From assembly GCA_015062715.1 (NCBI GenBank), contig SUUD01000004.1, forward strand, positions 1 through 23,924: DNA of 23,924 nt, read 5' to 3'. Under the pieces are notes generated by a model. That model was not told the DNA's origin. It saw nothing but the letters and a program-made list of their open reading frames with translations, and made no database searches. Position numbers and translations under genes: made by a program. This DNA is from Olsenella sp. (lineage in GTDB: Bacteria; Actinomycetota; Coriobacteriia; Coriobacteriales; Atopobiaceae). Positions 14,311 through 20,971 of this stretch are shown here, piece by piece. Each line of letters begins with the position of its first letter. Positions within the stretch are counted from its first letter, which is position 1.

Positions 14311-15876
14311 TTACCCGCGTTCCATCTGCAGGACGCTGCGGCGGCACTCGTCCAGCCTGAAGTAGAGCTGTGCCGCAAGGCGCTCGTTGCCATCTGTGAG
14401 GTCCATTCCCGTGAGCTCGCGGACCTTGTTGATGCGGTAAAGCAGCGTGTTACGGTGTACATGCAGCGCCTCTGCCGCGGCGACGGGGTCGCCCACGTGG
14501 AGCAGGTACTGCTCGAGCGTGCGGCAGAGCTCAGTCTCGTGGGCGACGTCATACTCTTTGACGATGGAGATGGACTCCGGGCAGAACTCATCGGCATCGT
14601 TTCGCTTGAGGAGGGTCTGTGCGGCGTAGTAGGTGAGCATCTCCGAATAGTCAAAGATGGGGCCGGCGCGTCTGACCAAAAGACCGGCGTCAACGGCGCG
14701 CAGGGACTGCCGGTGGTACTTGGTTGCCTCGAGCAAGTCAGAGAAAGGCATGCTCATACCTGCGGCAAGGCTGCTCGCTCCGAGAAAGTCCGCGAGCCCC
14801 TCGACTTCGTTCTCGGTAAGCGAGCTCCGCATGTCTCGGCAGACGAAGAAGACGATGTTGTGCTTGAAGGTGGTCCAGCGGGCACCATGGATGATGTGCT
14901 GGACGCGTTGCGCGATGCTCTGGACGCGTTCTGCCGGGATGAAGCCGGCCGGGTCGACGACCGTTACGATTCTGGTCCAGGGCTTGAGCTCCCAACGCAC
15001 GCTTTTGGCGCGCTGCTCGATGGTGCGGCGGCTCTGCACCTTGCCCGAGAGCAGGTCGGAAAGCAGGTACCCAAACTTCACGCCGCGGGAGTCACGGTAG
15101 AAGTCGTCCTTCTCCATCTCGACCGCGACGATCTTGGAGAAGCGCTCGAGCAGTTCGATGTCGCGCGGGGTGTGCTCGCGGAAGAGGTTGGGTATGCCGA
15201 TGAAGCCCATGACGATGCCATGGAGGCTGATGCCGCTGAAGAGCCAGACCTCGTCCGAGTTGGGTCGATGAACGACGATGGTCTTCTTGCTATGGCCTCC
15301 GAGCTCGAAGTCGATGTCGTCCCGCCGCATGGCCTCGACGATGTCGGGGTGAACGTAGCCCAGCTCCTTCTGCTCCTCGAGCTGGTCGTTCTCGAACGTG
15401 ACGCCCTGTGTCATGGCCAGCATCTTGAACGACGAGTCGTTGATGAAGACGGGGTTGCCAAAGATGTCGGAGGCCGTGTCCGTGAGTGCCTGTATGCCCA
15501 CACCCGAATAGAGGTCGTCGAGGATGCGCCGCATGGCCGCAGTGATCCAGGCCTCGTCGATGAGGATGTCGGCGATCTTGTTGAGGACGTCAAACTGGTC
15601 GATGTCAGTGGGCAGCAGATAGAGGTTGAGATCGTTACGCGCAAGGATGGGCTCGGGGATGGAGGCGTCCTCGATGCAGACGATGCTCAGCCGGTCATCG
15701 CCGACAAGGGCTTCTGGGAGCTGCGACGAGTAGCCCACGTAGATGCAGGCGGGGAAGAGCCGCTCCTCCTTTGGGGGAAGCATCTTGTGGGTCTGTATGT
15801 AGGTGGGCGTGTCACAGCCTTTGACCTGGCGGATTTTGAATCCTTCGAGCTGGCCGACAATCTTGGTGATTTCCAT
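14311..15876 (-). CDS. PucR/CdaR-like transcriptional regulator
   Basis: A 521-residue regulator. The C-terminal 68 residues (454-521) are the PucR-type helix-turn-helix: LEQYLLHVGDPVAAAEALHV, then HRNTLLYRINKVRELTGMDL, a hallmark of this group. The middle part (about 115-270) looks like a GAF-type sensory domain, and the first 110 residues form a separate domain of unknown ligand. Relatives activate purine, sugar-acid or amino acid genes in response to metabolites. The start at 15876 (MEITKIVGQ) has AAGGGG about six bases upstream; a GTG start at 15900 would add eight residues. It diverges from the acyl-carrier-like gene, so it is the best candidate regulator of the adjacent acyl cluster. 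Confidence 0.85.
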   Translation of the reverse strand: MEITKIVGQLEGFKIRQVKGCDTPTYIQTHKMLPPKEERLFPACIYVGYSSQLPEALVGDDRLSIVCIEDASIPEPILARNDLNLYLLPTDIDQFDVLNKIADILIDEAWITAAMRRILDDLYSGVGIQALTDTASDIFGNPVFINDSSFKMLAMTQGVTFENDQLEEQKELGYVHPDIVEAMRRDDIDFELGGHSKKTIVVHRPNSDEVWLFSGISLHGIVMGFIGIPNLFREHTPRDIELLERFSKIVAVEMEKDDFYRDSRGVKFGYLLSDLLSGKVQSRRTIEQRAKSVRWELKPWTRIVTVVDPAGFIPAERVQSIAQRVQHIIHGARWTTFKHNIVFFVCRDMRSSLTENEVEGLADFLGASSLAAGMSMPFSDLLEATKYHRQSLRAVDAGLLVRRAGPIFDYSEMLTYYAAQTLLKRNDADEFCPESISIVKEYDVAHETELCRTLEQYLLHVGDPVAAAEALHVHRNTLLYRINKVRELTGMDLTDGNERLAAQLYFRLDECRRSVLQMERG

Positions 15877-15912
15877 GCAAACCCCTTTGTGAGCATTCAC
15901 AACTTGAACCTG

Positions 15913-15942
15913 ATTCTATCCGCTTCGTTCTGTTAGGCGCAA
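15913..15942 (-). promoter_or_regulatory. Promoter candidate for the PucR-like regulator
   Basis: On the minus strand TTGCGC (15942-15937) and TAGAAT (15918-15913) are separated by 18 bases, a fair sigma-70-type pair about 37 bases before the start at 15876. Its -35 box nearly touches that of the divergent promoter at 15945. Confidence 0.45.
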
Positions 15943-15944
15943 CA

Positions 15945-15973
15945 TTGTCGGAGGGTCTGCCTGCCCGTAGATT
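15945..15973 (+). promoter_or_regulatory. Promoter candidate for the acyl-carrier-like gene
   Basis: TTGTCG (15945-15950) and TAGATT (15968-15973) are separated by 17 bases, each matching four of six consensus bases, and lie about 48 bases before the start at 16021. The back-to-back promoters with the regulator gene suit joint control by that regulator. Confidence 0.45.
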
Positions 15974-16020
15974 TAGAACCAGCAAGCAAGATGGAAACTA
16001 CGGTCAACAAGGAGGCCATC

Positions 16021-16272
16021 ATGGACGTGCGCGAGCAGGCATACGAGAAGATTGTCCAGCGCTGCTGTCAGTTGTTTGGAAAAACCCCTGATGAGATATG
16101 TGAGGACACTCGTTTCATTGAGGACCTCGGCGCGCGCTCCGGCAACGTCAGCCAGATGACCAACTTCCTCGAGGACGAGTTCGACGTCGAGATCAGCTTC
16201 ATGGAGTTCCGCCGCCGCCCGACCGTGGGCATGGCTGCCGACTACATTGCGGAGCTTTGTGAGGAGGAATAA
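16021..16272 (+). CDS. Acyl-carrier-protein-like protein with atypical attachment motif
   Basis: An 83-residue acidic, helical protein of the ACP fold. FIEDLGARSGNVSQMTNFLE (32-51) aligns with the phosphopantetheine site, with S40 in the place of the modified serine. The usual DSL reads RSG, so the acidic residue before the serine is replaced by arginine and the leucine after it by glycine. EDEFDVEIS (51-59) and the C-terminal helix VGMAADYIAELCEEE are ordinary for ACPs. The start at 16021 has AAGGAGG at 16009-16015; an in-frame ATG at 15991 lacks one. A holo-ACP synthase gene lies about 2 kb downstream. It may be a specialised carrier rather than the fatty-acid ACP; whether it is modified is uncertain. 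Confidence 0.75.
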   Translation: MDVREQAYEKIVQRCCQLFGKTPDEICEDTRFIEDLGARSGNVSQMTNFLEDEFDVEISFMEFRRRPTVGMAADYIAELCEEE

Positions 16273-16284
16273 ATCGTGAGGAAT

Positions 16285-16315
16285 GCCGCTGACCTTTTCG
16301 GCCAGCGGCTTTGTT
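16285..16315 (+). terminator. Intrinsic terminator after the acyl-carrier-like gene
   Basis: GCCGCTG (16285-16291) pairs with CAGCGGC (16303-16309), with CC/GG extending the stem past one mismatch around a TTTTC loop, followed by TTTGTT (16310-16315). It lies 12 bases after the stop, so much of the carrier transcript should end before the hydrolase gene. A second GC-rich hairpin at 16341-16367 lies in the hydrolase leader. Confidence 0.65.
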
Positions 16316-16399
16316 CGTGAAGCAAACGGCAGTTTTGGAAGCCCGGGCCCCTTCGAGGGCTCGGGGCAGGCGAAGCCTGTGCAACGAGAGGAGTGCGAG

Positions 16400-18178
16400 A
16401 TGCCCGAAGGAATGCCCCCGATGCCCGAGCCTGAGCGCTACACCAAGATCGAGACCTTCAAGGGCGTTGAGATCGAGACCATCTACCGCAAGGCCAAGAC
16501 GCCGATCGACCCCGCCCTCGAGAACCGCGACGCCGAAGGCGCCGGCATGAACGCCATGGGCATGGGCGTGTGCCCGGCCCTGAACCCCCGCACCTACGAG
16601 GCCGCCCCCGGCGTCATCTGCGAGCAGGACGTCGCCGTGACGCTGCGCGACGGCACCAAGATCTACGCCGATATCTTCCGTCCCGATACCGACGAGAAGG
16701 TTCCCGTGCTCATCTCTTGGAGCTTCTATGGCAAGCGTCCGGGCGAGGGCATGAGCGAGTGGCAGATTATGGGTGTTGCCCCCGGCACCGTCTCCAAGAT
16801 GGCCAAGTTCGAGTCGCCCGACCCCATGTACTGGTGCTACCAGAACTACGCCGTCGCCAACGTCGACCCGCGTGGCGTCGGCCACTCCGAGGGCGACGTC
16901 AACTGCTTCGGCACGCAGGACGCCCGTGACGGCTACGACTTCGTCGAGTGGGTCGCCCAGCAGCCCTGGTGCAACGGTAACGTTGGCATGAGCGGCAACT
17001 CCGCCGTGGCCATGAGCCAGTGGCGCATCGCGGCCGAGCAGCCGCCCCACCTCAAGTGCATCGCCCCGTGGGAGGGCACGAGCGACATCTATCGCGAGAA
17101 CATGTTCGAGGGTGGCATCTCTGCCTACATGTTCAACGAGTTCATCGTTGGCTCGGTTACCGGCGAGCATGGCGTCGACGACATGGTCGCCATGGCCAAG
17201 CGCTCTCCGCTCATGAACGAGTACTGGGAGGACAAGATCCCCGACTTCAGCAAGATCAACATTCCCGTGTACTGCACCGCCTGCTGGAACCACTTCCACC
17301 TGCGTGGCGCCTTCCAGGGTTTCCGCAAGATCAAGACTCGCAAGAAGTGGATGCGTGCCCATCGTGAGTTCGAGTGGCCCGATGGCTACGACCGCGAGCA
17401 CCTCGCCGAGCTTAAGATGTTCTACGACCGCTACCTCAAGGACATCCACAACTGCTGGGAGTCCACACCGCGCGTGCGTCTCGAGGTTCAGGACGCCAAG
17501 GAGTTCCTGTACGCCAAGGACCGTCCCGAGGACCGCTTCCCGCTCAAGCGTACCGAGTACAAGAAGCTCTACCTGGACGCCGCCAACAACGCCCTGTCCT
17601 GGGAGCCGGTCGAGGCCGAGAGCAGCTTCCGCTATGACGGCAACGACGGCGTGGCCAACTTCGACATCCGCTTTGACGAGGACATCGAGATCACCGGCTA
17701 CATGAAGCTGCGCCTGTGGGTCGAGGCCGATGGCAACGACGACATGGACCTCTTCGTGAACATCCAGAAGCTCGACACCGAGGGCGAGTGGTTGCCCATC
17801 ACGGTACTGGGCGAGAAGCACCCCGGCGCCTGGGGCAAGATGCGCGTGAGCCACCGCGCTCTCGACGAGGAGCTCTCCACCAAGTTCCAGCCCGTTCAGA
17901 GCCACAAGAAGGAGGAGAAGCTCGCTCCCGGCGAGATCGTTCCCGTTGACATCGAGATCGTGCCCCACAGCCGCTTCTGGCACGCTGGCCAGAGCCTGCG
18001 CGTCCAGGTTGCCGGCCGCTACATCCGCGAGGGCTGGTTCGAGCCGCTCATGTGGGAGACGCTCAACAAGGGCGACCACATCATCCACTCAGGCGGTCAG
18101 TACGACTCCTACCTGCAGATCCCGGTGATTCCGCCCAAGTACCAGGATGGCGACATCAAGTACGGCACCACCGACTAG
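16400..18178 (+). CDS. CocE/NonD family hydrolase (peptidase S15 fold)
   Basis: A 592-residue alpha/beta hydrolase with the CocE/X-Pro dipeptidase layout: a catalytic domain from about residue 75 (VAVTLRDGTKIYADIFRP) and a C-terminal beta jelly roll (about 370-570, ending in YDSYLQIPVIPP). The nucleophile elbow is GNVGMSGNSAVAM with S198, and ANVDPRGVGHSEG (153-165) is the usual oxyanion-side strand. The segment ACWNHFHLRGAFQGF stands where other members have GWxD, as in a family branch with an HxRG motif, so the catalytic acid is not obvious. Such enzymes cleave esters or amides. There is no signal peptide. GAGAGGAG (16386-16393) decides the start. It may process acyl esters for the neighbouring acyl enzymes (inference). 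Confidence 0.85.
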   Translation: MPEGMPPMPEPERYTKIETFKGVEIETIYRKAKTPIDPALENRDAEGAGMNAMGMGVCPALNPRTYEAAPGVICEQDVAVTLRDGTKIYADIFRPDTDEKVPVLISWSFYGKRPGEGMSEWQIMGVAPGTVSKMAKFESPDPMYWCYQNYAVANVDPRGVGHSEGDVNCFGTQDARDGYDFVEWVAQQPWCNGNVGMSGNSAVAMSQWRIAAEQPPHLKCIAPWEGTSDIYRENMFEGGISAYMFNEFIVGSVTGEHGVDDMVAMAKRSPLMNEYWEDKIPDFSKINIPVYCTACWNHFHLRGAFQGFRKIKTRKKWMRAHREFEWPDGYDREHLAELKMFYDRYLKDIHNCWESTPRVRLEVQDAKEFLYAKDRPEDRFPLKRTEYKKLYLDAANNALSWEPVEAESSFRYDGNDGVANFDIRFDEDIEITGYMKLRLWVEADGNDDMDLFVNIQKLDTEGEWLPITVLGEKHPGAWGKMRVSHRALDEELSTKFQPVQSHKKEEKLAPGEIVPVDIEIVPHSRFWHAGQSLRVQVAGRYIREGWFEPLMWETLNKGDHIIHSGGQYDSYLQIPVIPPKYQDGDIKYGTTD

Positions 18179-18187
18179 TTCGACCGA

Positions 18188-18213
18188 GAGGGGCGGGTGG
18201 CAGCCCGCCCCTC
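18188..18213 (+). terminator. Strong hairpin after the CocE-type hydrolase
   Basis: GAGGGGCGGG (18188-18197) pairs perfectly with CCCGCCCCTC (18204-18213) around a six-base loop, followed by CCTTGT. It starts nine bases after the hydrolase stop and ends 20 bases before acpS. It probably ends or weakens read-through into the acpS operon. Confidence 0.65.
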
Positions 18214-18233
18214 CCTTGTGCGGGGAGGCCATC

Positions 18234-18617
18234 ATGGTCATTGGCATTGGAACCGACGTCCTGCTGCTGTCCCGCCTCGACCCGAGCACGCTTGAGCCCG
18301 GGGACGCGTTCTTCGAGCGTGCCTTCACCGCCGCCGAGAAGCGGCAGGCCCAGGAGAGGCGCGACCGCCCTGACTACCTCATCGCCCGCTTCTGCGCCAA
18401 GGAGGCTGCCTACAAGGCGGTCTCCGACTGCCGCGAGGAGTTCCATCCGGGGGACTTCGAGATTCTGGATGACGAGGACGGGCATCCCCGCGTGACGCTG
18501 GGAGGCAGGACCGTCGCGGCCGTAGAGGCCCTCTGGGGACGGGACGTCTCCCTGCTCATCTCCATCTCACATGAGGACGACGTGGTCAGCTCGTTTGCGC
18601 TGGCCCAGATTGGATAA
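18234..18617 (+). CDS. acpS: Holo-[acyl-carrier-protein] synthase
   Basis: A 127-residue AcpS, which transfers the 4'-phosphopantetheine arm from coenzyme A to the serine of acyl carrier proteins. The two magnesium-binding motifs are IGTDV (5-9, with D8) and FCAKEAAYKA (53-62, with E57 and K61), and the C-terminal ISISHE (109-114) is also typical. The length is normal for the AcpS type. The start at 18234 follows GGGGAGG by five bases. It is the first gene of a tight operon: the next gene starts ten bases after its stop. Coupling to a phosphate acyltransferase and a butyrate kinase is unusual, since acpS more often neighbours alanine racemase or fatty acid genes. Confidence 0.92.
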   Translation: MVIGIGTDVLLLSRLDPSTLEPGDAFFERAFTAAEKRQAQERRDRPDYLIARFCAKEAAYKAVSDCREEFHPGDFEILDDEDGHPRVTLGGRTVAAVEALWGRDVSLLISISHEDDVVSSFALAQIG

Positions 18618-18627
18618 GGAGAGACAC

Positions 18628-19629
18628 ATGGACATCATGGAGTCGGTCTACGAGCGAGCGAAGGCAAGGCCCATGCGCGTGGCGTTTCCCGAGGCCGAGG
18701 AGGAGAAGATCATCCAGGCCGCGCGCCAGTGCGCAGACAGGGGCGTCTGCGTGCCGGTGCTGGTGGGACACGCCGACGCCATCCGTTCCGCCGCCGAGGG
18801 CTTCGGCATCTCGCTCGAGGGCATCGAGGTGGTAGAGGCGTTCGAAGAGGAGTGGCTCGCCGCCCTCGTCGACGAGTACGTTCCCACCCAGACGCTCAAC
18901 AGCGCCAAGACCATGCTGCGCCGCTCGCGCAAGGACTGCATGTATGCGGCGCTCATGATGCAGGCCGTTGGCCGCGTCGACGTCACCTTTGCGGGCCTCG
19001 TCCACTCCACCGGCGACGTCATCATGGCGGGCCAGATGGTCGTGGGCCTGGCCGAGGGCGTGAGCACCATCTCGTCCGTCGGCATCTTCGACATTCCGGG
19101 CTACGAGGGCAGCGAGGGCCAGTACCTGGGCTTTGGCGACTCCGCCGTGTGCGCCAACCCCGATGCCGAGCAGCTCGCCTCCATCGCCATCAGCTGCTGC
19201 GACACCGTCGCGGCGCTGGTGGGCTGGGATCCGCGTTGCGCGCTCCTCAGCTACTCGACCGACGGCTCCGCCGGGGGCGAGCTGGTCGAGAAGGTGCTCG
19301 AGGCCAAGCGCATCGCCAACGAGCGCAGGCCCGACCTCAAGATCGACGGCGAGTTCCAGTTCGACTCCGCCGTGCGCCCCGAGGTCGCAGCCAAGAAGGT
19401 CCGCCGCGAGAGCGCGGTCGCCGGCAAGGCGAACATCATCATCTGGCCCGACCTCAACGTGGGCAACGTCGGCGTCAAGCTGGTCCAGTTCTTTGGGCAT
19501 GCCGACGCCTACGGCCCCATGCTGCAGGGCTTCTCCAAGATCGTGTGCGACTGCAGCCGCAGCGCGCCGGTGAGCGAGATCGTGGGCAACGTGGCCATGA
19601 GCTGCGTCCGCGCGCAGGCGGTGAAGTAG
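18628..19629 (+). CDS. pta: Phosphate acyltransferase (Pta/Ptb family, Pta-like)
   Basis: A 333-residue single-domain enzyme interconverting acyl-CoA and acyl phosphate. MRVAFPEAEEEKIIQAAR near the N-terminus is typical. The C-terminal half shows SYSTDGSAGG, then KIDGEFQFDSAVRPEVAAKK, then AGKANIIIWPDLNVGNVGVK and CDCSRSAPVSEIVGNVA. These resemble phosphotransacetylases more than phosphotransbutyrylases. It is ten bases after acpS (GGAGA ahead of the start) and two bases before a butyrate-type kinase. Together the last two would convert acyl-CoA to acid plus ATP, or activate an acid in reverse. The acyl chain (acetyl, propionyl, butyryl or branched) cannot be settled from sequence. Confidence 0.85.
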   Translation: MDIMESVYERAKARPMRVAFPEAEEEKIIQAARQCADRGVCVPVLVGHADAIRSAAEGFGISLEGIEVVEAFEEEWLAALVDEYVPTQTLNSAKTMLRRSRKDCMYAALMMQAVGRVDVTFAGLVHSTGDVIMAGQMVVGLAEGVSTISSVGIFDIPGYEGSEGQYLGFGDSAVCANPDAEQLASIAISCCDTVAALVGWDPRCALLSYSTDGSAGGELVEKVLEAKRIANERRPDLKIDGEFQFDSAVRPEVAAKKVRRESAVAGKANIIIWPDLNVGNVGVKLVQFFGHADAYGPMLQGFSKIVCDCSRSAPVSEIVGNVAMSCVRAQAVK

Positions 19630-19631
19630 CC

Positions 19632-20729
19632 GTGGCATACCGCATCCTGACCATCAACCCCGGCTCCACCTCCACCAAGGTCGGCCTCTTCGAGGGCAGC
19701 GAGGCCGTCTTCACCAAGAACGTGGCCCACGAGGCCGCGAAGCTCGCCGAGTTTGCATCCATAGCCGACCAGCTCCCGTACCGGCGCGACTGCATCCTCG
19801 AGGCCCTGGCGGAGAACGACGTCGACCTCGCCAGTGTCGACGCCTTTGTCGGCCGCGGCGGTGGCCTGCTGGCGCTTGTCGGCGGAACCTATCGCGTGGG
19901 TGAGACCATGCTCGACCACGCCCGCCGCGGGGCAAATGGCGTCCAGCATCCGGCGAACCTGGGGAGCCTGCTCGCCAACGAGTTCGCGGCCGAGTGCGGC
20001 AAGCCGGCCTTCGTCGTCAACCCGCCCGATACCGACGAGCTCTGCGACTACGCGCGCGTCACGGGCATCAAGGGCGTCTATCGCAACGTCCACCTGCACG
20101 CCCTCAACCTCAAGGAGACGGCCATCAGGCATGCTACGGGCCTGAGCAAGCGCTACGACGAGTGCAACTTCGTCGTCTGTCACATCGGCGGCGGCATCTC
20201 GGTGTCGGCGCACAGGCAGGGCAAGATGATCGACGGCTACGACATCGTGGGCGGCGAGGGCATGATGGCCCCTACGCGCTGTGGCGCCGTGCCCGTCGTG
20301 GAGGTCCTCAACTACCTTGACGCCGGCCACACCACGGGCGAGGTCCGCAAGATGTGCATGAAGACCGGCGGCTTCGTCGACCTGCTCGGCACCTCCGACG
20401 CCCGCGAGGTCGAGTCCCGCATCGCCGAGGGGGACAAGCAGGCCGAGCTGGTCTGGGGCGCCATGTGCTACCAGATCTGCAAGTGCATCGGCAGCATGGC
20501 CTGCGCCTTGGGCGGCCAGGTCGATGGCATCCTGTTGGGTGGCGGCATGGTCCACAGCAAGGACCTCGTGTCCCGCATCGAGGATGCCTGTGGCTGGATC
20601 GCGCCCGTCTCGGCCTATCCCGGCGAGTTCGAGCTCGAGGCCATGGCCGCCGGCGCCGCGCGCGTGCTGGGCGGCGAGGAGGAGGCGCTCGAGTATACGG
20701 GCGTCCCCGCCTGGAACGGCTTCAACTAG
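19632..20729 (+). CDS. buk: Butyrate kinase family acid kinase
   Basis: A 365-residue ASKHA kinase that phosphorylates a short carboxylic acid with ATP, or makes ATP from the acyl phosphate. The start is GTG at 19632 (MAYRILTINPGSTSTK), two bases after the acyltransferase stop. Buk signatures include NPGSTSTKVGLFE (9-21), GRGGGLLALVGGTYRV, NVHLHALNLKETAI, VCHIGGGISVSAHRQGKMID, and GVPAWNG at the end. These set it apart from acetate kinase, which is longer (about 400). It closes the acpS operon; a REP-like hairpin begins at 20731. It probably works with the preceding enzyme in substrate-level phosphorylation or acid activation; relatives also use isobutyrate, valerate and similar acids. Confidence 0.9.
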   Translation: MAYRILTINPGSTSTKVGLFEGSEAVFTKNVAHEAAKLAEFASIADQLPYRRDCILEALAENDVDLASVDAFVGRGGGLLALVGGTYRVGETMLDHARRGANGVQHPANLGSLLANEFAAECGKPAFVVNPPDTDELCDYARVTGIKGVYRNVHLHALNLKETAIRHATGLSKRYDECNFVVCHIGGGISVSAHRQGKMIDGYDIVGGEGMMAPTRCGAVPVVEVLNYLDAGHTTGEVRKMCMKTGGFVDLLGTSDAREVESRIAEGDKQAELVWGAMCYQICKCIGSMACALGGQVDGILLGGGMVHSKDLVSRIEDACGWIAPVSAYPGEFELEAMAAGAARVLGGEEEALEYTGVPAWNGFN

Positions 20730-20730
20730 G

Positions 20731-20759
20731 GAGCCAAAGGGGACGTTTCCCTTTGGCTC
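20731..20759. repeat. REP-like hairpin 1 / terminator after buk
   Basis: GAGCCAAAGGG (20731-20741) and CCCTTTGGCTC (20749-20759) form a perfect 11-base-pair stem with a seven-base loop. It starts two bases after the buk stop. The same GAGCCAAA...GGGAC opening recurs in the next hairpin, which marks it as part of a repeated family. It could act as a transcript end or stabiliser. Confidence 0.65.
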
Positions 20760-20760
20760 T

Positions 20761-20800
20761 GAGCCAAAAGGGACGGATCTCATGCGGGGGTCCGTCCCTT
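20761..20800. repeat. REP-like hairpin 2
   Basis: It begins with GAGCCAAAAGGGACG, almost identical to the start of hairpin 1. AAGGGACGGA (20768-20777) pairs perfectly with TCCGTCCCTT (20791-20800) around a 13-base loop. The two adjacent units look like a REP doublet; a mobilising RAYT transposase is not in the window. Confidence 0.6.
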
Positions 20801-20811
20801 CTCGGTCACGG

Positions 20812-20817
20812 TATACT
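20812..20817 (+). promoter_or_regulatory. Possible -10 box (TATACT) of the ABC-F gene
   Basis: TATACT lies about 155 bases before the ABC-F start and would give a leader of roughly 145 bases. No good -35 is seen because the REP-like hairpin occupies that place. Confidence 0.35.
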
Positions 20818-20866
20818 AGGGGTCACGAGAGCCCGTCGGCGCCCATATGCCAAGCGCCGGCCAGAG

Positions 20867-20964
20867 AAGGGAAATGGTGCATGAGGGTCTAGTCGATGCA
20901 ACGGTCATTTGCCTGCGTGGCCTGAGGCCGTAATGGCCTGCCCGTACGGCATGCATCGAGAGGA
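20867..20964 (+). promoter_or_regulatory. Structured leader with short upstream frames before the ABC-F gene
   Basis: After a ribosome-site-like AAGGG (20867-20871) there are two candidate short frames: GTG at 20877 to TAA at 20933 (18 residues, MHEGLVDATVICLRGLRP) and ATG at 20881 to TAG at 20892 (MRV). TCGATGCA (20893-20900) can pair with TGCATCGA (20952-20959), next to the AGAGGA ribosome site of the ABC-F gene. Inside it are GGCC/GGCC (20919-20922, 20926-20929) and GCCGTA/TACGGC (20927-20932, 20945-20950), which compete for bases. A ribosome held on the short frame would open the outer stem. The arrangement fits translational attenuation but is an inference. Confidence 0.4.
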
Positions 20965-20971
20965 CAACCCC

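Noticed and set aside
16199..18088. A 629-codon minus-strand open frame
   Set aside because: It lies opposite the CocE-type hydrolase, which has clear family motifs and a ribosome site. The antisense product shows no recognisable domain.
16400..18178. Loss of the catalytic acid in the CocE-type hydrolase as a sign of inactivity
   Set aside because: The WNHFHLRG segment fits a known branch of the family with an HxRG motif in this place, so the departure from GWxD is probably a subfamily trait.
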